Source: Dryocosmus kuriphilus | Taxonomy: Eukaryota; Arthropoda; Insecta; Hymenoptera; Cynipidae | Direction of reading: 5' to 3' | DNA: 64,000 nt | Assembly (NCBI GenBank): GCA_038277395.1 | Contig: CM076193.1 | Span: 173,206,711 to 173,270,710 of the forward strand | Shown here: positions 30,423 to 42,319 of the stretch, piece after piece | Layout of the letters: every line of letters starts with the position of its first letter | Position numbering within the stretch: the stretch's first letter is position 1 | The notes under the pieces: generated by a model | The model's input: only the letters and a program-made list of their open reading frames with translations | The model's database searches: none | Told to the model about the DNA's origin: nothing | Position numbers and translations under genes: made by a program

Positions 30423-32401
30423 GGACTTCCGTTTCCGGCGCGGATAGTGATAGGATGGGTCTAGGGATTTGAGCGATCGTTTTGGCTTTGGAAGTGAATA
30501 TAAGTGTTGTGTGGGGTGAGAAAAAGGGTTTCGAGTAGAGGTATAACAGCGGGTATATGGTAGGAATAAATGGAAGGGTCGCGGAAGGTGGAAGAAAGGA
30601 AAAAGTGAGAAAAACGGTGCATGCTGAAGAGTGAGGTTAAGTTTGATATTAGTTAGTTAGTCAAGATAGATAGTTAGTGTGGTGGACAGAGAGTAGGGTA
30701 GTGAAGTTGTACGAGACTGGGAAGACGTATGGTGAGGTGAGGTCTGGTTATTGTTAATTACTACTGTCGTTTTGTGTGAAAATAGTGCAACGGATAAAGA
30801 TTGGGTGAGGGAAGCGTGGCGAGCGGAGTGAGAGGTTGATAAGTGGGTCAGGAAACTAGTGAGTAAGGTAGGTAAGGTAGGGTAAGCAGGGCACAGGGTA
30901 ATAGGCCGATTACGAGGAGACCGAGGCAACAGAACGCTAGAGGACAATACGTGCCCGAAGAAGGGAATTAGAGACTGGACCCAGCGTGCAATGAGTGAAG
31001 CGGTGAGCCGAGCAGGCGGGACTAGTGGGGGCGACGCAGAGAGGTTAGAGTTTGGTAAGTCAATTGATAAGAAGTTAGAGTCAAGTAAGGACATGGATAA
31101 GGCATTAGATAAGACAAGAGGCATAAAGAAAAATATGTTCCGAGAGCTAGTGAAGGTCGTGAGTAGAGGGATAGCGAAAGAAAAAAAACATTAGAGGGGA
31201 ACAGAGGAGATAGTCATAAAGATAAAAGAGAAATGGGAGAAATGGGTAAAGTGCTGGAAGAAAGAGAAAGAAAAGGTATGGAAAAAATTAGAGAGGATGG
31301 AGGAGGGACAGAGAAAAAAGCAGAAAGATGGGAGAAAGGTGATGAGGCAGGTAGAAGAGAGGGTACGTAATTTAGAATGCAGAGCTAAACGTCAAGAGAA
31401 TCGTGAGGAAATAGGTAGAGGGGACGGGGAGGAGGGAGATGTGAACTTGAGAGAGGGGAATGAGAGAATGAAAAGTAGAGTACGTGGGTTAGAAAGGAAA
31501 ATGGAGGGGTTTGAACGGGAAAAGAAAAGGAGAAATGTCGTTATAAAAGGATTTCAAGTAGAAAGCGAAACGAGAAAGAAGGAGGTAGAGAAACTTTTGG
31601 CGGACATAGGGGCAAATGTCAGTGTGCAGGAGATGAAGGGGGTGGGCAACAAGACAGGAGGAAAAGCGAGGATGTACGTAGTCAAGCTGGGAAGTGAAGT
31701 GGAGAGGAGAGAGGTAATGAGGAAAAAGAAGGAGCTTAGGGGAAGAAAAGAAAGAATTGATGAAGATATGACATGGAGGGAGAGAAAGAAAGGATGGCTA
31801 ATAAGAGAGAGGGCTTGGGAGGAGAGGAGAAAAGGGAATAGAGTTTGGTTTGGGAGAGACATGTTGTGGGTGAATGAGTCGATGTGGATATGGGACGAAG
31901 AGAGAGAGAGGAGTTGAAAATAGGTGAGCTGTCTCAAGGTCGAAGGGGAGCATAGGTTTGTAAGAGCAGAGTAGAAGCGCCGCGGTTTGCGAACGAGATA
32001 AGTGGAAGAATGTGGGAGAAGGGAAAGAGACTGCGAAAAGGGGATTAAAGTAGTTTTTTGGAATGTGCTGGGGATGGATGAAGAAATTGGAAAGGCTGAG
32101 AGAAAAAGCAGGTCATACAGGGTAGAAAAGAACCAAAATGATTCGTATAGAAGCAAAAGAAAAGTCAGTAGAGTCGCGGATTAATATACCGTCAATAGAA
32201 TGGAAATGGCGAGAGGAAACGGAAGCCCAAGGTCCCGAGCGGCAGTGCGTAGATTTGGATTAGAGATGAAGAAGTTATGTACATATATGATAAGGTAGGA
32301 ATAAGTATTTGTAAAATCTGCGCTGGATGTAAATTTGTGGGGGTTGTGTAAAGACTCTCAAACTCGTAAAGAGAGAGAGAGTATAAATAAATAAACGAAA
32401 G
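30423..32401 (+). mobile_element. Half-LINE (ORF1-only non-LTR derivative), copy 2
   Basis: Flanked by a perfect 14-bp duplication AAGTAAAAATATGA (30409-30422 and 32402-32415). It has the same 5' start (TTCCGTTTCCGGCGC), ORF1, short ORF2 beginning (VFWNVLGMDEEIG near 32060) and 3' hairpin plus A-rich tail as copy 1, with the identical internal junction. The empty site is visible near 22040. Confidence 0.88.
30991..31917 (+). pseudogene. Half-LINE ORF1 protein, one in-frame stop
   Basis: The frame runs from the ATG at 30991 to the TGA at 31915-31917, 308 codons, broken only by a TAG at 31192-31194. It holds a charged N-terminal helix region, a coiled coil (LREGNERMKSRVRGLERKM, about residues 155-185), and a segment RRNVVIKGF...IGANVSVQEMKGVG resembling the RRM-like domain of LINE ORF1 proteins. 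Such proteins bind RNA and act as chaperones for the element RNA; that is family knowledge, not shown here. It is the best preserved of the three copies. Confidence 0.7.
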
Positions 32402-32415
32402 AAGTAAAAATATGA

Positions 32416-32741
32416 AAACAGTTGCACATTCAAATACCCTGTGTATTCAAATTTTTATAAAATATCTTGTAGAATTTATATTAGTTCTGCGAAGGTTCAA
32501 GTGAGCCATTATATTAAAAATTATATAAATTATTAATTTAGACATCAATTTAAGCCAACTATGGAACCAATGTTTGTTAATTGAAACTATGATAAGAAAT
32601 TGAAATATCTCAGACACAGTAAATGGAAATATCCAGGAAATAAAATTGACGACAATCCATGAGATAACGATTTTAGTATGTATGTCATTGAGCGTAACAT
32701 TTTACTAATTTACTAATCAGTTTGTCTTCTAACTGGGCAAA
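32416..32741 (+). promoter_or_regulatory. Unit E upstream region
   Basis: Homologous to 22060-22427 and 46600-46938. An initiator-like TAATCAGTTTG lies near 32714, about 25 nt before the ATG, and a TATA-like AGTATGTATGTC near 32674. No expression evidence. Confidence 0.4.
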
Positions 32742-32796
32742 ATGACAGTCGTTTGTAAACTGATCTTATCTTTGGTGATTGGATTTAATACTATAG
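32742..32796 (+). CDS. Unit E exon 1: signal peptide
   Basis: The 55-nt exon is intact: ATG at 32742 coding MTVVCKLILSLVIGFNTI, then a strong GTAAGT donor at 32797. The intron is filled by a BEL/Pao element, and only the 3' 230 nt of exon 2 survive (36836-37065), so the gene as a whole is dead or rearranged. Confidence 0.7.
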
Positions 32797-32859
32797 GTAA
32801 GTGTGATGATGCAATATATCTATTCTCGTAACTGACAGGCACTTAATTTTCAGTAGAGC

Positions 32860-35800
32860 GTTTTGGGGTTTTAATTAATCAGAGACAATTTGTTTATAAT
32901 TAGCAAAGCAGATTTTATTTTGGGCATGAAGAACCTCCACACGTTGGATGGAAGCAAAAGCCTAAGTCTCAAAACAATCAGAAAACTTAAGATTATGTTA
33001 AATACCTTATTGGTAATTCCAAGATTATTGGACAACAAACCATACGAAACGCGCTTCAATTTAACCTGAAGCGAAAATCGATACTTTTCACAATTTGAGA
33101 ACCCATCACAATTCGTTAACACTTCACAGTCCAACATGGAACATTTCGCCACGAAGGTTCAATGGGAACTGAACTTGGAAGGCCAAAATAATAAATGCAA
33201 AGGCGAAATAAAATTCCTTACTCAATCACAGAAATAAAAGGTCGTGAGGAAGGTTCCATTCTACCTACTCGGCATCGACCTTCGAGCTACGTGCAAAGCT
33301 AGCTGTTTAATTTCAGGTGCAGCCCCTTTTCCGAGAAAAAAAAATAGTACAGGAAAATAAATGACACATAACTATCCATTTTCAGTTAACAGTAAAAAGC
33401 CCACGAACATCCCGCCCGCCGTCGTCCGCAGGATCAACATGTAAGTAAAGTTTAAAATCTTAAATACAGGCTATGGCAATGAGTAGTACACAAAGATACA
33501 GCCTAGCGATCCGCTTACCCTGACTAGGAAGGCAGGGTACTTGGTGATGGTAGAGAGAGAGAGAGGACAGCGATTTGCGATCTGACGACGTAGACAATTA
33601 GTGGCCGTTTTCATAGTAGTCATTCTCACAAGATTTTCAGGAACAAGATAAGCCTCCGCGACGAGTCCTTGGCCACTTCGTTGAAGCTCTCGGGCGGCTC
33701 CATGGAAGATTGTGCCAGTGTTGCAGCACAGATGGCGACAGTTATCACGACGACCATCGAAACGGCGATTTGCGGCTACGAATGTAACCGTGGTTAAATT
33801 ACTCACAGCTTCCAGATGAACTGCATATGTTGCGTGTCAAACAAAGAGTGAAGTGTAACCTTGGTAAGAACAATGATCGCGGCCCTTAGGCCTTCGTATC
33901 TCGAGAGGGCCAGCGTAGTTCAGACCCGAAGTAGTGAAAGGCCGCGCTGGAGTTATTCGATCAGCTGGAAGATCTCCCATTAATTGCGACTACAAGCGGG
34001 GCTTTAAACGTTGAAAAGCTATATATTTTCGAATCTCAGTTTTGACTAAAGGTGTTCTACCTAGGATCCATACATGTTGAAGCAAAGTACTTAATGTTAA
34101 CGTCGGTCCATCATGGAGAGAAGAAATGTGGGCATGATGTACAAAGAGTCGAATGAGATTTGATCGATGAGGAAGAAACGGAGGATGTTTGGATTCGCTA
34201 GAAAGGAAGGAGTAAGACAGGCGACCGCCACCGCCCAAGAGTCCATCCGTCGCGTCCACAAAAGTATTCAGTGCTCGCAGCCGATTTTGTTTTAGTAAAC
34301 ACACATTCGTGGTCAGAAGCATGAGTTCGGCGCGAAAGGGGCTATGTGGACTAGCCGCGTGACTGTCGAGAACCGTGTCAGTAATTCTGGTTCTGGATCC
34401 TGCTTTCACGCTTGCAGTATTAGAAAGACATCCGGCCGATCGGGCCAATCCCCGACTGGCAATGAGGACATTGTGATCCATGACACCAATTTTCAATACG
34501 TTTAAGATCATCTGGTCTCATTGCCCGAGTGGCGCGATTAGCCGGATTTTCCTTAGAAGACACATGGCTCCATTCAGACGAGGGTAGCTTGTTTTCGATG
34601 AAGGAAACGTAGTTAACAACAAACGGTTTCCAATAGCATGGGTGTTTGCGTAGCCATGCGAGTACTACTTGGCTGTCAGACCAAGCAAAGACAGGCAGAT
34701 ATTTAAAGAAAGGCAGCTTTTGAATGTGACAGACAAGCCTCATTAGCAGAGGATGCGCTCAGTTCGAGATTCGGGATGCTCATCGTCTTGACAGGATTTA
34801 CTTCAGTTTTACATACATGGAGCGACACTCGGTAAAGCTCGTCATTCAACTGGATGCTTAGATACACTGCTGTGGCTTATGCGTGAGAAGATCCATCCGA
34901 GAAGCCACGAAGCTGACCCCTAGCGTCTGGAGTGGTACCGAGCCAGCGTTCGATCGACAGGGTCGAGATGAAGGTCATTGAGTTCCTATAATCAATCCTT
35001 CGCTCAAGGATATCTGAAGGCAAAGGGGAGTCCCAATTACACCTCAGAATTCATAGGTCCTGCATCAGACTTTTTGCAGTAACAGTAACGGGAGCGATCG
35101 AGCGCAGTGGATAAAACACTCGAACGGGGAATGGCAAAACAGTACGCTTGGTGTACGTGCAAGCTACGGGGTTGAAGTTTGAATCCAAATACGTCTATCT
35201 CTGGTTTCCAACGCAAACCAAACCTATTAACAGGCTCGTTGGAAGCAATCAGCTTGGTTCTTTCCGGCTCCCTTTGCTGGCTGCCGCCAGAAAGAAGCTC
35301 AGAATGATTTGCTGCCCATTTATCCAGATCAGTGCCAACGCAGCGCCAAATCGCAGATAATTCATCTCGCTTTTGAATCGCGATATCCAGCCTGTGAGCC
35401 GCCGTGAAAATATTATCGACATAGGTATTACACTGGAGGCAAAGAGCACCAAGAGGAAAACGCTGGATAAGGACCCCAAAGAATTCCCTCCAGATCCTGA
35501 TCCTCCGATCGAACGCGGACTTGGGGAGACATATTTATTGTTTCCGCTGCAAAAGCAAAGAGATATCTGCACCAGTTCAAGAATATCAGAGATATATCGC
35601 CCTGAAAAGCAGGGCCAGTCATTAAAGAATCATATAAACAGTCCTATTATGCGGTGGGTCCTGATGTGTCGAAGAAAACACGAAGCTTTAGCTGATGTGG
35701 GCTGGACTGGGTTACCGCCTGATATGATATATAAAACGCTCGTGGATTGCCTATTTGAGAATCAGGAACTCTTTCCATATGACCCAAATTATCATAAACA

Positions 35801-36835
35801 CTCATGAACTCCCGATACGAGTCTTCCGCGCAATTGTCCCGGGAAAGGCGACGGTGTGTAGTGGAAAGCGAGCTTAAGGCCAACCGTCTTGTCCACCGTA
35901 GACCATAGGTGGCTCAGATCGCAAGGGGAGCCGAATCATATATCGGCCGTCGGAAGCGCGGACATGCGTATCAAGAAACAGCCGCTTGCAGGCCTCGTCC
36001 TTAGGTTTCATTCTGGAACTGGCATTAGATATCTCTTCCAAAGCCCAAAAATGCTGCAGAGCTTCCTGCAGGTAATTATCGTGGTCGCAATGCCCAGCAG
36101 TGATAGAGCCACGTGATGGGCGGTCCGCCCGCCCTGGCACGAGGGAGTGAGTCAATCCCGAGGATCCACCCCATAGCAGTATCCTGGGCGATCAAAGGTG
36201 AAGGTGGAAGATGGCACAAGCTAGTTCGCAGGATCTGACAATACACATCGGACCACAAGATGAGATCAACTGACTTGGGTTTGTAGAAGTAAGGATCCGA
36301 TAAGCAAAGATCAGCAAACTGGCGCTTAAGTCGAGGTAAGTGCTCAGCTGTGGGGAGAGTTTAAGGGTAAGGCGAGGAAGGACCAAGGCCTTAACCTCAA
36401 GATGGAATGACGGATCACTAATTGAGCGTAGTGACAGATTTACAATAGCGCGGGCTGTGCCGGTGGCTGGCGCACCCATTCCCGTTAATGGAATATTTGC
36501 GCGGTGTTTGCTTATCTGGAGTAACTGAATGGTTGATTCCTTAACAAAGGAGGCTTTAGAGCCTGGACCGATCAGGGCCCGAATTCGGGTCTGGTACCCA
36601 TAGGACCTTCCAGTTTAACCTGGGTCGTCGCGAGAAAAACCAGCTATCGCGGGGCAGAAAGACTTGAAGTCAACGCGGATACATTGATTGAGGAAGCAGC
36701 TTGCTTCTGTCCACTTGCGTGACCAGATTCCTCCTCCCTTTTTCGGACCATTCGCTGTCTGCCCCGAGGAAGTGGGGTATAAGGACGAGTGGTGTTTATC
36801 TCGGCATACTTGGCACATACACTACGCTTCGCACG
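32860..36835 (-). mobile_element. BEL/Pao LTR retrotransposon, copy 1
   Basis: It lies on the minus strand. The left side (32860-33420) matches 47050-47630 and partly 51080-51405, and is probably the 3' LTR plus adjacent DNA. Reading from 36835 down: a gag zinc knuckle (CQVCRDKHHSSLYP near 36790), protease region (36192-36479), reverse transcriptase start (MKPKDEACKRLFLDTHVRA near 35990), RNase H (FAWSDSQVVLAWLRKHP near 34680), integrase zinc and core (33950-34400), and the integrase C-terminus (33471-33806). There are many stops. The 5' end is missing and abuts the exon 2 tail of unit E. Confidence 0.82.
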
Positions 36836-37065
36836 ACGTCATAGACACATTAGAGGGTAATCCAGTTTTACGTGGAATATTTAAACATGAGGTTGACTAT
36901 GAGGGTGGAAAAAGGTCGAAAATAAATACGAGAACCGGCATAGTTGCCGAATTGACCCCACAAGAAGTTAACGGAGCTCCATTAGGCAAAGTCCAACGAA
37001 CCTATTTGAATTTTAATTTTGTGCATTTAATCTCGCGTGTAAACCACAATTTAAAACAACGCTAA
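36836..37065 (+). pseudogene. Unit E exon 2, 3' remnant
   Basis: Codes NPVLRGIFKHEVDYEGG, KINTRTGIVAELTPQEV and the C-terminus VHLISRVNHN, ending in the TAA at 37063-37065. It matches the last 70-odd residues of the exons at 2574 and 10333. The 5' side is replaced by BEL/Pao DNA, creating a chimeric open frame from 36688. Confidence 0.75.
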
Positions 37066-37850
37066 TTCAATTTAAACAATTGTATAATCACAATATAATA
37101 TGGTTTGTAATTCTTTGCAGGTAATTAAATGGTAACTACATGAAAAAGTCAATGTATTATGAATCTCAATCTTTCACTCTCTTCTTAGTGCCACGAAAGA
37201 CTTGTGTTTTTGTAAAACAGATAAAAAATTAAATTTCATTCCGTTCGGAAAATATTTTAGGTAGAAATTTATTGCACATCGGCTTATAATGATTTACCTA
37301 TAATAATTTTCCTATATTGGAGACCACCTTACAGTAGATAGGAAAAAATTCAAAAATTAAATATGGAAATATTTGGATTTTTAAAGAAAGTCTGTGTAAT
37401 CAAATTTTTTAGACATATGTAGAATTCATATTAATTTTTCGAAAGTTTAATTGAGCTCTACTGTAAAAATCATATAAATTTTCAATTTTAATATTAGATT
37501 CATTTAAAACGGAAGAGATTATTTAAATTGTGATAACGTGTCATGAGTTTGAACAAGTCATGTAACTATTGTTTTCCCCTCGAAACGACAACATGATATG
37601 CAAATATCTTGGAAAGACAATCATGACTTCGACAATAGTCCAGGTGATCACGATTATATTATATATTCTTTGTTTTTCGCTAGGCACCGTTTTTAAGAAA
37701 CTAAGCTTACCTGAAGGGCGCCAGACAGTGTCAAAACTCTAACAAAGTAATTTTAAGTATTTCAAGTTTCTAAATCTTTCTCAGAGAGTTATTCTACGAT
37801 ATTACTTTTATTTAGGCATTATTTGATGATAAGCACTATATTTTAGTAGA

Positions 37851-38100
37851 CGGTGTGGTAAGGAGTAACGGAAATTACGGCTTTGGTTCCATGACAACCG
37901 TGGAACAATGATTATTATTAACAGAATCTGATGGCGACGTCGTTGCAATATTGACGGTAATACAGTTCTTCGTGGTTCAAACCTGGTACTAAGTATGGAA
38001 AGCCGGTAAAAATAAAAATGATACCCAGCACAGTTGAACGCACATGACGCCGAGGAAATTCTTTGTGACAAGAAGCGGCAAATCAACAAGAATTTTAGTA
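37851..38100 (+). pseudogene. Second degenerate exon 2 tail after unit E
   Basis: Contains GGCGACGTCGTTGCAATATT (GDVVAI) and a KIKMIPSTVE segment, matching 11339-11560 and 3430-3520. Stops and frameshifts are present. Confidence 0.6.
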
Positions 38101-38222
38101 TAGTGCTAAAGAGCATTAATTCAATGTAAAGAAATGAAAATCTAAAATATAATGTCGCTTGGAATCCGAAGGCGGTTCTGAACCTTATAAGTAATTGGTT
38201 TTTACATTAAAGATTCAATGTA

Positions 38223-38943
38223 TGTATTGTAAGGTTTTCTTAAGTGGTCGATGAGAGTAGACACTGAGATGAGTTTAAAATAAACTATAATACAGCATCA
38301 GCGTGTATGCAAGGGGCATCCGCTGCATCCCCGGCTTTTGAGAGAGATGCGGTAACTCGCGGGGGCGCGAGTCAAGAATAAAAGCGGGATGCTGGAACAT
38401 GGTCGATATGCATTCGGTGGCGTCATTTGGGTCTGCCATAGTTGAGGCATTTCATGAACAGGACAGAGAGTCTACTCTCAAATGAGAGCCCGGGTCTGTC
38501 TCCTCTTTGGTGCATTAGCTGTAGGGGGAGTCTACTCTCCTATCCGAGTTTGATACTCCAGAAAGATTTGGTGTGGAAGGTGCCAGGTATCTCCAGAATA
38601 CACAGGTTAGTCTGTTTGGGGAAGTAGATAACAAAATAGAAATTTTTTCTTAGGATTTTACGGATGGAAAAGATTTTTATTATAACTTGAAGAGAATTTG
38701 TGTTCAATATGATTACTAACCGAAATTCCATATGTCGAGCACGAGCAGAAAATAGAAAATAAAATTAATGTGAAGACACTATGTTTGTGGGTGTACAACA
38801 AGATATATTATAATGAGAGAACGAAATAAAAGAAAAAGAGTTTATCTAAAAACCCCTTATAAAGTTAACTAAAAAAGAGTTCTGTAGTAGAGAATAATTC
38901 GTCCGAGAACCTGTGCAAAGGCAAAGGACATAAAAGCCTTTCA
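38223..38943. mobile_element. Solo LTR of the Gypsy family seen at 53-58 kb
   Basis: 721 bp, starting TGTATTG and ending CTTTCA, with exact 5-bp flanks ATGTA (38218-38222 and 38944-38948). Its body matches 57930-58370, the 3' LTR of the Gypsy element: shared GGGATGCTGGA, TCTACTCTCCTATCCGAGTT and TTAGGATTTTACGGATGG. It sits inside the target duplication of the non-LTR element that follows, so it arrived later. Confidence 0.9.
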
Positions 38944-38948
38944 ATGTA

Positions 38949-41619
38949 CAAACGATTTATTTTAGCCACTAGGGCCGAGATATTCACGAACAAGACTGCT
39001 ACATCGAGGCTACATATGTACAATTTTCACAAACTTAACATAACTTATAATTTAATCGCTTTGCATTACATTATCTCCAATGCATTTTATCTTTTCTTAG
39101 CTACACCTTATTCCAATCAAAAAAAAACGCTCTGTTCTCTCTACCAATACGAATTATTTTATCGCTAAAATTCCTTATGCTATCACACACATTATTTTAG
39201 CTCTTTATTGCTACCGTTTCACCCTCTTTCCTCTCTCGCTTTACCTCTAGCCCTTGTCTTTTGTCCTTTTTATCTTTAAGCTTACGAAATCTTCTCTCAA
39301 TCACCTGTAACAAATTTGACACTTTCTTATTTTCTAATAATAATTATTCTCTCTCCCCAATTTCTCTACTTTCTCTTTTATTCCTTCTTTCCCAATACAC
39401 TCAAGCATTCCACCACCAGGACTGTTCCCTTCTCACGCAGGATCTTACCCATTATCCAATGTTTTTGACTTCCTCTGCCTCTCCCACATAAAATGAATTT
39501 TCTTCCCTCCTCTGTACAACAATACTTGCGCCACTCTTCCGTACTACCACAACTTACCCTCGCGGTTACTTTTCACTATACTCTTTGCCCTTTTCTCTCC
39601 AAGTATTTTGCAATACCCTCTACTTTTATCCATTTATATTGCTCATTGTATTTTGCTCCCCTTATTCGATTCGCCACTACCTGCTTAAAAACGCCTTATC
39701 TCCTGTCAACTCTTGTTGCATCTTCATTCCCCTTCAATGCATTTCTTTGACCCATTCCTTTGACCAACCACATCCATTCAAGTACTTTCCTTTTTCTTTC
39801 ATTACATTATCTTTCCCTCTAGCATTTTCGCTTTCCTTTAAGAAAGCTTTCACTGTAGTCCTGTCCTTGCTCCCCAACACTCTTTCTGTGCACTTATAAG
39901 CTCTCTTACCGGTTCTTATTTTTATTTTTTCCCTATCTACCTCCTTTAAGCTGTATACCATGGTGTCAATCTGTCCAATGCTAGTTTCCATCTTATATAC
40001 TCTTCATGCAAGTTTTCCAACTCCTGTTATCCTTGCCAACCCCATATTTCAACTCCATACATTAGCGCACTCGGAACCATCTCCTCAGACATTCTCATTC
40101 TTCTTTTGCAGTCTACTTTAGATAAGTTTTCCCCTATTCCACATACTTTTTTCATAACTATATATCTGCTCTTTTAACTCTCTTTTTTACGTGATCTTTT
40201 ACTTTCCCATTTTTCTTAAATACAAATCCTGCGTACGTAAACTCTTTGACTTCCTCAATACCTTCTTATTTCCACTTCCAACAGCTTCCTTCTCCTTCCT
40301 ACTTCCTTTTCACCCAAAAACCAGCACCTTCGATTTTGCTACATTTAACACCATCTTCTTTGCCTATAAATACTTTTCTAATCTTTTCATCATATTTGCC
40401 AAAACCTCTTCTTCTTTAAGTACTATCATCGGGTCATCCGCGTATGCTAATGTCCAGAATCTGTTCCTCCTACCACCAAACGTCCCTCTAACGCATTCTA
40501 GAACTCTGCCTCCATACCCGCAATGAATATCGTAAAAAGAAGCGGGCTCAGTGGACAACTCAATCTTAGTCCTCTCTCCGTCTTGAATTCTTCCGAGGTT
40601 TTATTACCCGCCTTTACCATATCTCTAGTTTATTTATAAATTTTCCTCACTCTCCCTATCAAGCCTAGGTTTATTTCTTTCTTCCGTACTATTTCTTTAA
40701 CGATATTTACCTATCTAACGATGGGAATGCTGCTTTCAATTCAACAAAGAGGCACTTATTTTCCATCCTTTTTCCTCTAGTTCCTTCTCCAATACGTGTT
40801 GCAAAATATAAGTGTTATCTATAGTGCTTCTAGCTTCTCTGAAACCTGCCTGATACTCTGGCAGTATTCCTTTCGCTTCTACTTCTTTTTCTAATCTCTC
40901 GGTTAGCACCATTGCATATACCTTGTAAGCTGTGTTTAATAATGTTATTTCCTAGTAGTTTTATACTTTCCCTTTTTCACCTCTCTTAAGAATTGACATT
41001 ATCAATCCCTCCTTCCATTCACCCGGAAATCCTGATGATCTGACTCTACACTCGCTTCTACTTTCTTTTGTCTTACAGACTCCAACCCTTTATATCAGTA
41101 ACCACATAATCTATGACAGTGTTCGCGCTGTTTCTCACATATGTAAATTCCGCTTTCTCGTTCCATTTTTCTTGTTACCATTAATTATATACAACCTTCA
41201 AACTTCTGCCATCCTTAGTAATTGCTTTCCCTCGCTATTTATTAGCTTGTCTTTCGAATCTCTTTCCCTTTCCATCCCATTCAGGTACATATCACATTTT
41301 CTCATTATTCTAGCATTGAAGTTCCCCCTATTATTAGTTTTTCTTCTTCTCGCTCGTTATCACGCTTTTCTATGTTCATCCTCAACTCTTCCATTCCTTT
41401 CCCATTATAAACCGACAAAATTCTATGCCATATCCCATTTATTTTAACCATCCTTTCACCTACTTCGCTCTTAACTCCTTCTATCCATTTTCTTTCTTCT
41501 AGATTGGACCTTAACCCACTCATAATTCCTCCACTTGCTCTAGCTTTTCCTTTTTCCTTGTGGTCCCTTGTAATTCCCGTCTATATCCATTTAGCAGTTT
41601 ACCTTTTATAGTTTTTTAA
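38949..41619 (-). mobile_element. Non-LTR retrotransposon, copy at the same relative site as 11689-14953
   Basis: The 3' end is at 38949 and the 5' end at 41619, followed by TTAAATATTCAATGTAT (41620-41636), the same target sequence as at 14954-14970. The protein pieces match the 11.7-kb copy: YADD at 40430-40445 (FWTLAYADD), the C-terminal region 39734-39991, and endonuclease pieces near 41040-41160. It is more decayed and internally shorter. Sharing the exact site means one ancestral insertion was duplicated along with the array unit. Confidence 0.82.
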
Positions 41620-41636
41620 TTAAATATTCAATGTAT

Positions 41637-42264
41637 TGTGGCTCTCAAGGCTCTTTCTTCAGTGCCCTGATAGACTTCTGTTTTTCGGAAACAGATAATA
41701 ACAAACTTGCTCCTTATTCCACTAAGAAAATATTTTAGATGGAATATTATTACTTATACACTTATAATGATTTAACCGAAATAATCTTCCTACGGGAGAA
41801 GGCACCCTAAAGTAGATAGGAAAAATTCAATAGAATTTAACTCTATCATTTCGCTAAAATAAGCAAAGATTTGCATATTCCAATATTCTGTAGATTCAAA
41901 CATATTAAATATATCATGCAGAACTTATGTTAGATTTTCGAAGCTTCAAATGAACCGCTATAGTAAAAATTATATAAATTTTCAATTTAAACATCGGAGA
42001 GCTCTGAAACGTAAAAGATTATGTAAATTTTGACAAGGTCAGATCTGTGTGAATAAATTATGGAGCTAGTTTCCTCTCCTTGAAATTGATACAGAGATGT
42101 AAATATCTCAGCAATAGAATCGACCTTGACGTCGAAAATAATTCTCGAGATAACGACTATGGTGTATTTAAAGACTCCAATGAAACAACCAAGTATTCGC
42201 TAGTTATACTGTTAATTATATTCTTCTTGACAACATTAATAAGTGTTACCTCTAATCGGCAAAA
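41637..42264 (+). other. Unit F upstream region
   Basis: Host array DNA, homologous to 14971-15098 plus 16159-17290 without the mariner and foldback insertions. A TATTTAAAG near 42164 could be a TATA element about 100 nt before the ATG. No ORF of note. Confidence 0.5.
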
Positions 42265-42319
42265 ATGAGTATCGTTTTTACTCTGGTTTCATTCTTGGTG
42301 GCTAACTTTAATACTATAG
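42265..42319 (+). CDS. Unit F exon 1: signal peptide (intact gene)
   Basis: The ATG at 42265 starts MSIVFTLVSFLVANFNTI, a hydrophobic leader; the exon ends at 42319 before a GTAAAT donor, phase 1. Joined to 44720-45324 the total is 660 nt, an exact reading frame of 219 codons plus stop. This is the only unit in the window where both exons are open and in frame. Confidence 0.75.
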
